Shown here: piece by piece, positions 13,159-25,900 of the stretch | Position numbering within the stretch: position 1 is the stretch's first letter | How the letters are laid out: the number at the start of each line of letters is the position of its first letter | Assembly (NCBI GenBank): GCA_031216445.1 | Contig: CM062199.1 | Span: 8,646,501-8,710,500, forward strand | Origin: Lateolabrax maculatus | Lineage: Eukaryota; Chordata; Actinopteri; Acropomatiformes; Lateolabracidae | Length of the DNA stretch: 64,000 nt | Direction: 5' to 3' | The notes under the pieces: generated by a model | Told to the model about the DNA's origin: nothing | The model's database searches: none | The model's input: the letters and a program-made list of their open reading frames with translations, nothing else | Program-made: the position numbers and the translations under genes

Positions 13159-16100
13159 TTTGGAGGAATGTCAGGAATGTGTCTGTTCCTGCAGCATCAT
13201 GTTGTTGTTACACATATGACTGCAACCCCAGAACCTGAGGAGTGTGAGTGTTTTTCCAGAGCCCATGGATGGACAGATGGATAGATGGAGGCATAGAATG
13301 ATTGACGAAGAAGTGGAACAGAGTTGACCCAGTCCTTAAAGGCTTGATGCTTAATCCAAAGGTAAACGAGAAGGTGCCACCCCGGCAAGGAAAGTCCATC
13401 TTTTTCCTGTGGAAGGCTCCGTAACAACATTCAGATATTTTCTGTGAAAAGTAGAAAGTAGCAGCAGGTTTATACACATTCACCCCCAAACAGTTTAGAA
13501 AATGGAAATTGACAGGTTGACAGATATCGATTATCTTAGTGTATGATATACTTGGGTTTTTATTCAACTTTTTAAAAAAGTTCAATGACATTGATACATA
13601 TTATTTGTTTGTTTGTTGCAAGGATTATCTGTAGTAATACTATGCTTATATTGAGTTAAATATTTGATATGTCGTACATAATTTCATACACATTGTCCTG
13701 CAATTCATTACTGATTATTCTTCTCTTCTTCTATTTCGGCCTGTATGTCTCAAAAATGTAACATTTTGTCATAATAAGCTGCAGTTATGACTGAGCTGTG
13801 ATTTACTCACTGTAAAAAATACACACGAGTCTTTATCAGTTTATAAAACCTGCCTAGCGTAGGTCCAATTAGCAGTGTCCCAAAGCCAGACATGCCTCAG
13901 ACCTCCACCAGCGTGGGATGGAGAACAGATTTATCTGGCTCCATGGATGGCTAACCTGATTGAAATGGAGATAACCTGCCTTCTCATCCGTGTTTGGCTG
14001 AGGAAGCAAAACTTCTGTCTTGACTGGTCTAACAGCTGGAGTAAACAAATAGCTGTCAGTTAATGTGCATTTAGTTGGCAAGCAACACATGACCTGTTTA
14101 CTTTTGGTTAAGCCATCTGATTACTGTAACTGCGGGATGTAACGGAAGTAAAATATTAAACATAAAACAACAAGCAAAAGACACATTTTCCTTCTGGATA
14201 AACACCAGAATCCTCAAATGTCCATCTTGTCCTAGTTCCTCTGCTCAGAGTTTATAAAAATACAGTAGTTTTTTGAATTATGAAAATTTAAATACCCAGC
14301 TGAACTAATTTAAATATCTAGGAGCTATCTAACTTTGTCACGTTTCTTTTATGCAATAAAAGTTGCAAAACACACAGCATGCCTCCTTATCAAATCAGCA
14401 GTATCCAAATCCCTATCCTAACTTCTCTGGTTGAATGGGGAGTTAATTTCTGAGTGGCTGATGATAGTAAGCACCTCACCTCCCATCTCTCTTATCAGCT
14501 AGCTGAGAGATGGAGGAGTCCACCTAACTGGATTTAAGCGTGTCTCCTTGTTTATCCCTCTGATTGATTATGTTCATCTGCTGAACTATGCTCTGCGTTC
14601 TCTCCACTGGTGTTTTACAGTAATAGAGACCTCTCCAGCCCTGAAGGCACAATTTATATGGACTATAAAATATTTAACAGTTAAAGATGTCTTGTTGAGA
14701 ACCGAACAGATATAACTGTGTGCTGCATTATTCTGCACTGACATGCTTTGCAGTATTTTACCTTGAATTAGTCCTTGTCCTAGTCTTTATAGCTTCAGTT
14801 CATATAACTTTTTCAGGCCAGCTATGTATAGAAATCCCTCTGGTTTGTCCAGAGATTCTCCTCCCACTCAGACTGGGGCACACTTTCACAGTGAGGCTTC
14901 TACAGTGGAAGACATCCTAATCCTAAACTCATTACAAAACAAAATGTCTCTGTTCAAAATAATGGAGCCCCTCCTGGCCTTATCTGTAAGTCCCAAAACC
15001 CTGTCAACTTATTTCAGCTGCATGTATCTGCAATCTTATCATACAGCTGCCAACCATAAGCTTAACCATAAAACTGGTGGCAATTGATGAGTCATTAGCT
15101 TTGCCATCTGGCCCTGCTCCTCCAATCTGGTAAAAGGCCCGCAAAACTGCAGTTACAGTGCAAATCCACCTGCTCCATCAGCTCCATTTTACATTTTCCT
15201 GTGCGCATGGCCTGGAGGTTATTGGAGGTGCTGTATTTCACACTTTACAGAAATGTATACTCAGTGAGTGCCAGAGGTCAAGGGTAGGGTATATCATAAG
15301 CCTGCCTCAAGTCCACAACACACTAGCTGGATGGGTAAAAGCTCTCTTGGCAGTTAAAGGTTAAAGCCCTGGCTCTCCCTTATAAGCATAAACCTCAAAA
15401 ATCTGAGTAATAATTTTGATCATTTCCTCTGGCACTAATTATTGGCCTTTGCTTTCATCTCCAAGTAAATGTTTTTAAAGGCAAAAGCATTTGCCTCATT
15501 TGCCATTTTGCGGCTGTTTTCACAGCCGTGCTGTCTGGCGGAAGAAATAACTGCAACAGCTCAGCCTGACATCACTGACCTACAGTATACTCCACAGCAA
15601 TCCCAGGGCCGTAAACTTGTATAACTCCAACCAAAGGAAGACGGGGACACAAGGTTATGAAAACCTCTTGCTTCTCATTCTGTCCAAACACTTGTGGGCA
15701 GCTAACAGAATTAGACCCTCAACCTTTTTTTGTCGCCATCGGAAGGTCATGAAAACTGAAAACTGACGTGCACGTGTCATTTGCATTTGAAAGATTTATG
15801 TATGACTCAGTTTGGGCATATGTGGATTGTGTGGCATCAGATGAATGAATGTATTGTGTATGAATGTATATTTTACAACATTTAGCCCGTTACCCATTGA
15901 GACCAAAATAAAAATACAGCTATGGAAACAGTCAGATAAATTGTGGGGTACTGAGAGATCTGTAAACCAAACAATTTCAAACCATTCAAATTTATTACCT
16001 GAAGATAAATTATTTCCATTGCACTGATTGCATCTGATTTCATGGTTAAAACTCTCACAAAACAAAGATTGTGTTATTTCCTGAATCCGACTGTTGTTTC

Positions 16101-19100
16101 CAATTGTATGCCACATGCATTATTGTGCAAGTTTTTTTTTGCATGCAGAGAGGAGAAGAAAATGTGGTATACTGTCAGGGACAAATGTGTACACCGCACA
16201 ACTGCACAGTGTATGTACAGCCATGGCAAACTAAAAAAGAATGCACTGGCAACACACAGTAACAATGAAAGACTCAACCCGAGCGAAAAACACCAAGCCA
16301 AGGATTTTTTGAAGATTTTGGCTGACCTTCCAGACCAAAGAGCTGTTTATCTTAAATGTTAGGAAATGAAACCATTTGTGTTTGCTTGAATTATCCCTGA
16401 TTGGAGCCAGATATATCAAATTAGATGCTAGAAAAATGTTTCTCATTCAAGGTGGAATAACATATTAGATAAAGTTCCATAGTTTTTTCCCCTCTATCCC
16501 TGTTTATTGATAACAGTCTTTTACAGCTTTTCAGTGTACCTGTCAAAGCAAACAAAGAACAAAACACATTAACATCTTTCACAATTACTCTTACTATACT
16601 GATGTTTTCCTTTATGGGGTCACGTTGAGATAACATTTTTCTTTTTTTTTTGTTTTAAATTCAGATTGGTAAATTTAAAAAACAAAAACGTGTTTGGTTT
16701 CATACTTCCGGTTTGAGAGGACAGGGGAAGTTGAACAGATATAGATATGTCTATCAGTCATCTCTTTGTTGATATTGTTACAGAAAAGAAATATCCTTTC
16801 ATGAACTTGTGAAACACACAGGATCAAATAACATGACAAAATTGGGCAACGTCAATTTATTTGATGCAGTGGATACATGTGTACATAAAGAATATTCAGT
16901 AACAAGACAGATGAGAGGAATTTAAACAGATCCAAAAATCAGTCAGCTTTGCTATAGTTACAAAAGCCAGAGAAAGCTCCAATATTCTTTCCCCACAAAG
17001 TAAAACAAAGAAGAGTATGTATGGGATTCTGGCATATTATCTGGAAGCTATGTCTACAACACATGTGAACAGTTTCCCATTTAACATCAATTAGCAGCTC
17101 TCACTAACCAGTTCTTACATTCCTGTGTCTTCCTTCCAGAGCTTAATGAACTTAAAATATACTGTAAATTATGTATCTGTTATTAATTCAATGCAATCAT
17201 TCATGCCAGGCCAAGATAATGATGTCTGTCTAAACATTTTGCTAATGATCTACTTCACACTTTCACTTAATTGCAGTAATAATGATGTTATTTTCTTTGA
17301 TTGATTGATTCAGTTTGACATTACGCATTTATTGTGTAGAATAATTCAAACAATTTGAACATTGCTATGAAAACCACAATTTCAAAAATCTGACTGTTTA
17401 GGGCTGAGAAAGGAATTTTGTAGTCAGTCATCAAAAGCCTTCCTGCTCTCAGCAAAACTGCCCTAGTTCAGTAAAATGTATACATGCACATTTAATTTGT
17501 TTAATTTATTTTAATAATCTATGTGGCCACCAAGGAGGAGCCGGGCAAAACACTTTCATATTCTGAAAACAAATTCCTTGAATGACGTCACACGATGAAG
17601 TCACTTGTATGCATCACATGTATTGCGTCTTAAAACTGATGTAGGTAACTTTGGAGAAACCAGCAAGAGAAACAAGATCTTGAAAGTATCCAACTAAAAA
17701 AAAGGAGACAGGCAGGTAGGCCATCCAATCATTTCACACAGTCGGGATGAAGTCATTCGACAGGCTTATTACAGTCCTGCGACCACCACAAACACCAGAT
17801 TTTTTTCTTTTTTTTGTCATAGCCTATTATTTATTGAATGCCATTGGGATGTTCAAAGAATTTCAACAAATATAACAAGAAGTTCTTCCAGGATAAATTG
17901 CCTACCCTGCCATTAATGTTTCATGGTATTCTGAGGAGAAACCTGCTGATGTTTAGTTCACACACAAAGTTTGTCTTTATTAGAGTGTGGTTTTTATATA
18001 AAACCATGGAGAAAACCACAATAAAAACAGATCACTGATGATTTTTACACTATAATATGGAAAAATGTTCTACTGTGGTACTGTACAAACAACCTGATTT
18101 TAACTCTCTAACAAAGAATGCTTGTTTATTAACTTGTGGCTCTTCCCATGCTTCCTGGTTGTTTTGTATCTTTGTTTTGTAGTCTCGTTGGGTTATACTC
18201 CTTTGTCCTTTGCTGGAATCCATTGTTCTCTATAATCTATTTTGTGGTAGTATAACTTTCTATGACAATCTTGTGACCACTTGGATGACTGAGGGAGAGA
18301 AAAGAGACTCATAGTTTGACTAGAGCAACCTGAGTCTGCTCTCAGAGCAACCGATGCCCGCAACATGTGTGCAAAAAGGTCCTCATTCTTAAAAGGAAAA
18401 CCCCACACACTCCGTTTCCCTTACAAGTGTACTGTATATACACCTCTGAGGCTAGCCATACAGTGAGCTCCGATTGATATGTCAAACAAACGCAAACTGA
18501 TACAATGTCGGAGAGAAGACGTTTACCCTTGAGGAAGTGTTTCCTCTGAGCACTATATCCTACATAGTGAGAGCTGGCCCTGTTCACTCAGACCTTTCAT
18601 CCCAATATTGCACCATTAATTATTACAAACCCAAATAACATCTAACACTTCTTGTTACAATGACAAGTAAGCCTGGCAATAGTTACATCTTATCACAGAT
18701 GAAGTAGAGTTTAGATTGAGTTTAAGGAGGAGACAGATGAATGACTAAAACCATTTACTGTAAAAAAAAAAAAAAAAAAGTTCCAATTATCCACCCAATT
18801 TTCCTAAATGTACCTATCCTAGAAGACCACAGCTGTGGGGCTTTTTTTCAGGCCGACAGAGTGAGGTTAATGCCTTTAAACGTCTACATGTGTCAGTGAT
18901 TGTGGTTTAACAGGGTGACGGCCCAGTTGGCTCTGAACAGAGTTGCCATGCTTCAGCCTCCTATTTGACATGACACTGGGACTATCAACACACCGAGGAG
19001 GAGGACCTGATGCTAAATGAGTGGTTGTGAGCATAGTAAGAAACTCAGAAAGTGAAGTGTAGGATAACACCGTTTCTATCAGTTATTCTCCACAGGACAT

Positions 19101-19947
19101 CTTTAAAGTAAAAGATCAGGCCGTCCTTTGTCATTCCACCTAGCTGTTCACCATATGTTACCAAGGATAACCTTTTGACCTTCATGCCACTAAGAGATAA
19201 TTACTCATCCATGTCCAACGGGTAAGAGGCAACACATGCAGACATTCTCTCATGTCTCCCTCTGTCAATGTAAGCACTTTAGGTGAAACTGTTTAATGAA
19301 ACAGGTGCTTCTGTTACAGACAGCCAGGAACCCAGTGTGTATCTGTTTGCAATGATTGTGCAGTTGTGCCAGAATATACATCATATGTGTTAAGTATCTG
19401 ATCGTGGAAATGGATGAACATGAGCATACAGAATGTACAATCGGTTACTTGAATAAGCAAATAAGTATGACTGTTTATTTTTGTCTCATGAGGGAGTTGG
19501 TTTCTTTAAATTTTTGTTATATCATCAAAAGACACTTGGTGAAAGAGAGAGAGTTAGATAAAGATAGGTGACAAGAAGAAAAAAGTTTAACTCTATCAGA
19601 CTAACTGTTGCAAAAGAAAAACAAAAACAAATTGACCCCTGGAAAACATGAAACCAGCAACAAAGTTTCAGCCAGCAGGAAAACTGTCAAACACATGGTA
19701 CTCCTAATCAGAAAACAGACGAAATATGTGTGTTTCTTTGTGTGTTTCACATTTTTGAAGGAGTGGCTAAAAAGCAGATATTCCTGTTGGCAGAGCATGG
19801 GAGGGACCTGTCCCTCTGAATTTCCTGGTCGGACAGTAGAAGCTGTAGATATGGTTACCCCGCAGAAAGCTGAGGGGACTACACTCCAATTAGACTGGGC
19901 TGCTGCTGGCCTTGATAGCTCTCAATAGGGCGAGGCAGATGGAACTG

Positions 19948-19954
<7 letters not shown>

Positions 19955-19994
<40 letters not shown>
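19955..19994. repeat. (TG)n microsatellite
   Basis: Uninterrupted TG run of about 40 bases. A second TG run lies nearby at 20,161-20,182. Confidence 0.95.
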
Positions 19995-19995
<1 letters not shown>

Positions 19996-22900
19996 ATTCA
20001 ACAAACCTCATCCTGGGCATTTTTCCGACAATGCTAAAAGCATACATCCGTAGAGATCTAATAAAATCCATAAATTGTTCTGGTGGAATGCTGCGGTGCA
20101 ATGTATGGTGAGCAGGTCACAGGAAGTAAATGAAAACCACCCACTAAAGTCGGAGAGACTGTGTGTGTGTGTGTGTGTGTGTACACTGTATAGGAGCACA
20201 TGTGTATGCTTAAGGTGCCAAACCAAACTAAATCTGTAGATGAAGGCAACACAATAACTGTGTTTACTTGTGTACCAACCCGTGTGCTGATAAAATCCTG
20301 TAATGGAAGCATGAGAGAAAATAATTCACCATTATCACTAATCTGCTTAATACAAATATTTGTTCTTTCCAAATGTATAAAATATATTTTTGTATTCATA
20401 ATGAGGAAAACGTCCAAAGTCAGGACTTAATTGCCATCAATTTAATACTTGAAGTAAAGAGTCAAATGACAGGTTAAGAAAACTAAAGCAGGCTTCAGGT
20501 TTGAGAAATAATTTGTCAAATCAGTGCTAATTAGAATAATGTGGAGCTGGTACTGGTTTTACAATGACCTCAGTCTATGAAGAATTTCAAATAAATATCA
20601 AAATGCAGATACTACCCAAACCTATCAGCAATTTATAAAGAATAAATCGTTAAAAGAAAACAGTGTAAGAACAGTAGGCCTACCTGAAACATTAACAGTA
20701 CAGTGGACAGCTGCGTTGGTTAAAGTGATTACACTGTAGTTCATGTTTAGACTGCTCTCATTCACATCAGCGAGGGAACCGGAAAATGAGTTTATTGGCA
20801 ATATATAATTCATAATTTCTTTTTTTTTCTAATCCATAGATTCTTTGCAATACTGAAAAACCTTTTAAAAACAAACACTGGCCTAAGGTGGTTAAATGTG
20901 TGTGTTTTTTTACTTTAACTTTCAAGTAGCCCTTCAGTATAAAAGTAAAAAAGGTCAAATTAAAAAGTGTAAAAAATCAACTGTCAGACTTTTAATGTTT
21001 TGAGCCACGTAATCAATTACAATGAATATTTTTTTTGTTCTTTGTCAAAGTGACTGTAGCGTTGCGCAATAAGGCACCATTGCAATTATAAGGTATAGTG
21101 TCTGAAAATAAAACCCAAGAGACACTGAACACAATAATAAGCCCAATGTGAATTTGACAGTGTTCCGTTCATGATGAGGTTCAGCATCATTATCATTGTT
21201 GTTATATCTTATTAATGTATTAGGATAAAAAAAAGTGCTGTTGGCTGTTATAAGGGTTACTGTAGTTCTTCAATGAAACTGATACAAAAGAGCTATACTA
21301 CATTTTACACAACAACTGAAGTTCGTGTGTAAAATTTGTGTAGTGCCTAAAATGTCTTACAGTATTCAGCTATATGCAAAATATGTTTTGTATCTCACCA
21401 CTTTAAACTACCGGCTCAATCTCACTTGAGTTTCAAATGGCAAGACAGTTGTCTGGATGTTAGAAGGAGTTACATTTAATAGCTCTTTGAATCTCTAATA
21501 AATCTGGTATATTAACTTTAACCCTTACATTGATTTTTCATGATGTTTACTTGTGGGTACATTTTTGTGTTGCTGAAACATTGGAGGTGTTAGTAAGGCC
21601 TTAACTACAAGTTCAGCATCCCACTGAAACAGAATTCACAGCACAGTGAAATACTTTACCAGGATGATTTAACTCAAAGGAAATGAGCCGGACAGAGCAG
21701 TACATTATCTCTCTTGCAGGCTCAATCTGCTCAGCAATTCATCACAAGTTAGAGACGCACAGCTCAGCTCAACATCAGTTTTTCAACAAAGAATGACGTT
21801 TGGGCTTGATGCTAAGACACACAAACATCCTGATGGCCTCTCCTGTGAAATGAAGCATCAGTCAGAACTACATTTAAGGGAGGAGATGAGTGAGGAGCCT
21901 GAACCTCTTAAATACTATTTAATCACTTGAAGCAGCAACAGTAATCATGAAATCCAGCACTTAATCTCCCCCTTGCTGTTTATCTCATCTTAATAATTTA
22001 GAAGAAGGTTGATGGATGCGTTTAATAGCTGGAGAGAACAAGACCACTTACATGGCCCATCAATCTTAACCTGCTAGGGGTGAAAAAAGACAAGAGCCGT
22101 CTCCATATCCAAGGGATTTGGCTGTACCTTTTAAGGAGCTTTTCCCAGATACATGGAGATAAATAGAGTCTTTTTTTTTGGGGTGGAGAAGAGGCCAAGA
22201 CCCAAAGGACGAAGAATGAGAAGAAGGAGGGGAAGTGAGAGGGCGGTAGAGATGGTTGGAGGAATGAGGGGAGATGGAGAGTGAGGATGAGGAAGGAGAG
22301 ATATGAATTCAATAAGGTGAGAGTTTGCTATGTATCTTAAGGGCAGGGAGTGCAGTTGATTTGAAAAAGAGCATTACATCCATTTCCTTACTGTGCTGCT
22401 TTGAGTTCAGGGGTACAGTCGCAGGGATAAGGGAAAACTGGGGACAGGCAAGAAGGAGAAAGGAGCAAAAGGGTAAAGAAGGAAGAGAGAAGAAACACAT
22501 TTCCTGATAAAGTTACCACAATGTGATCTGAAACAAGGGTTGTAACACTGCAAACACAAGAACCCTGAGTCCTTGCACCTACTGTCTTCTTTTTCTTGAA
22601 CGCACTGTGTATTTCCAACAGTGCTCATGAAAGTTGAGATGTTTTTTTCTGTCATGGTTTAACACAAAAGCATATCAAATTAATTGATTCCAAGCACGAT
22701 TTAGAGACAGTCATACCACTCACCAAGCAGTGATAAAAACCTTTACAAGAAAAAAGGTACAATTGATATATATATATCAAATATGGAATATTCAAAGGTA
22801 AAAAGTGTATTTTAAGTTTTTTTGACACCCATGGGTTGAGTAATGGAAATATCGCATTCTAAGCCTGACAGAGGAAAACGAACTATGAACATGTGGCAGC

Positions 22901-25900
22901 TTGGTGCAGTGTGGAGGACAAGCATGTACACTTGGCTTAATTTTTCAGCAAAGAAGTTTTAAGAAGTTAAACTTATCAAAAACAATATATATAAATTTTG
23001 AAATAAGAAATACCATATTCTTATTCTTACCAAAAAAAAAAAAAAAAATGCAAGTTACTGGCAATAAAACGCACTATTGCTCAATTCAGTTCATTCAGAG
23101 GTTTTGTTGCCGCAGCCTTATGCGGTCTGGTATAACCAGTAGCTTATGGTGGCTAATCTAAAGCAAACTTTAGATAGATATTATATAACTGACATTACTG
23201 AGACATTTTGATGACTTTATGACTCTTCTTCTTGTGTGCTACTGTTACACTATATTTTAGCATTTACTATTTTCCTGTAATTGCCACTCATTGCCACCGT
23301 TTCCCCCATAATTCAAAAAATCTTGATGTATTCATGTGGAAAACACATGGAGATTGTGTGTCTAATTCATAAAATTCATAATTCTGTCTCAATAGAGGAA
23401 TATTTTCATGCAATCTTGTATTCACTTCATGGTTCAAAGTAAACACTCAGAAATACTTCCATCATTTGCAGCATAAATGAACTGCATCCCAGTCTGGCTG
23501 GTCATCAAGTTCCACATTACTCTGCTCATAGCTCCCCTCCTCTGCTTTGCTTAGTTAAGAAATAATATGACTGTGATGATATGAATGTGGCTATTTCAGT
23601 GTAAGTGGTGAGGTATTGACAGAGAGCGAGAGTGATACTAATCTAATTTCCTGGTTGTGCATGCTCAGGTCAACATCTTAATGATACCTTTGGTTTTGAA
23701 AATCTGTTTGAACCAGAGAGGTTTTGGTACATTCTGAACTAATGTTACTCTTTTACACGCATGAGGTGGGGGGGAGGGAGGTTATGGGGGTAGCAGAAGG
23801 AGAGAAAAGCCGGGAGGAACACCTGCTTGCAATTTTACAGAAAAAAAAAAAAATCTTCAATCTGGGCTTGGATGGCTGGCTGGCTGGCATAGGAACACGG
23901 CATCGTTTTTCAGATCAATCCGATATTAAGCCTACATAAACGCCAACTTCTCTAGAGAACTGGCCAAGTGTTGACATTTTTGACACATGGCCAGAGGGCC
24001 TTGTAGGCAGGGCTACTCTTAAGCAGAGAAAATGTGATAAATGTATTTTACAACTTTCACACTATTGGAAATTCAGCTTGTCTATATGTACATTCCAGGC
24101 AAAGCTCAGTGTCATCAAATATCAAAAGAAGACAAGCTTTCTATGCCACTGTTCAGCTGTTAACATATTTGATGGGATATAAAGTGGGTGTTGTATTCTT
24201 TCTGTGGGTTCCCACAATAAAAGAGTTCTTTAATCGTCCCGTTGGGGCAATAAATGCAGTCATGTCTAAAAGATTAATAATCCATTACCTCTATGAATCA
24301 TGTTGACACACTGTAATTATGGAAATATCTTCATGTAATGTTCTGCAACATGCCAGATCTTAAAAAGATAATAGTTCTTTATACAAAAAGGTGATCAGAT
24401 TTATAGATTACATATTAACAGAGTGGTTGCACGAGGTATTTAACCACTAAAACTATGAAGGCGGTCATTTTATTCCCACATTCAATTACCAACATTCCCT
24501 TTTGGTAAAATCTGAAAACCAGTTTTGATTTCACTAACTCGTCCTCTGCACTAAAACATTTTTCCAGCTGCATGTGGTTGAGTGTTTGTATGAGTCTGTT
24601 TGTATGTGCATGCAGATAATGTAATTCTTGCGGGCGCATTCATGTATCTTTGTATGTACTGTGCTCTATGTGTGAATGCATCTGTTTATTTGAGCATTCA
24701 GAGACTGCAGTAGATTTGAAGATTCGAAGCAACCCAAACCACAGCGATGTGGACCTCTGAGTCCGTCTCTCAGTTTCAAGCTGTCTTCTGACTTTCTGGC
24801 CTCGTCAAGAGAGAAGATATCAAAGGATAGCCATCTGGTTCTCTCAACCGTTCTTCCCTCTATCCCTCTGTCTCGGTCTTTTTCTCTCCCTCTGTCTTTC
24901 TCCACACATAGAAATATGGGATACAAGCTGAGGATTCTCTTAGCTTACTTGTGGGAAGCAATCTTGTCCAGGGCCAAAAAATGTCACTCCCTCCCAGGCA
25001 AGAGAGAAAGAAATGTCATATACCATGTGAGTGAGGAAACTTAATCCTGCGTACTAACTAAACAATTCCTGTTGATGAACATTTCAGATATTTTACAATG
25101 TATTTACAAAGGGTTGTTTTTTCCGTGAAGTAACAGAAAATAAATATTTGTGACATTCAGTAAGAAAACATTTTTTAGTTTTACCTTTATTTATTTTTTT
25201 AAGATACCATGGCTAAAGTAAAATACTAACAATGCTTAGCCTCACTAGAAAACATGAATGAGTTTAAATATACTGACGTAGACATTGCACACAATGATGC
25301 AGATGTTGACATCAAGCCATATAACAACCTTGTTCTTTATCTCACCACTGGTACACGCACACACACACTGACACAGCTGTCAGACACAAATACACACGTA
25401 CCAATCTCATCTCCACCTGGAAGCAGATCCTCCACCATGAACTAGGTGCAAAGCTTTCATGGTGACTGCACTTAGTGTACATTTCTTAGGAGCTGGACCA
25501 CGACCTGCAGCGGGGCTGCTGCCTGCCGCAGATCTGCAGTTTAGCCTATCTTCAACTGATAAGAAGAATCTTACAGAACAATGCGTCCAATTGTGTACAT
25601 AAAGGCTCTGCAGGGTGACTGAGGAGCCATGCAGATATGCACACATCCAGTCTTCACATCCAGTCATCAGAACTATGAAAACAAACAACTTGTTAGGACT
25701 ATTTATGCATTCTTTTTTAACTGAGTTATTTGACAGTTGAAGTGTCTCTAAAACATCTGATAAAACATCAGAGCTGCAGGACCATCAGAAAGAAGAAACT
25801 AATTCTTCCAGCTGTTTTATTCAGCAGCCACAGGTTCATTCTGATGCTTAAACCAATAAGAAAAAGAATTTGATTTTTAGAAAAGCTAAGTATTATAATC

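Larger units (their letters stand above)
2827..19950. other. Gene-poor interval upstream of rspo3, part 1
   Basis: About 17 kb without a convincing coding exon on either strand. It contains (CA)n tracts at about 3,932-3,952, 6,934-6,967 and 13,127-13,156. It also holds (ACAG)n/GACA-rich short tandems at about 5,054-5,075 and 6,508-6,601, and a TACAG-type tandem at 5,585-5,625. The many short ORFs are low-complexity or chance openings: Thr/His-rich on CA repeats, Cys/Val-rich on the opposite strand. Candidate conserved elements are reported separately. Confidence 0.6.
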
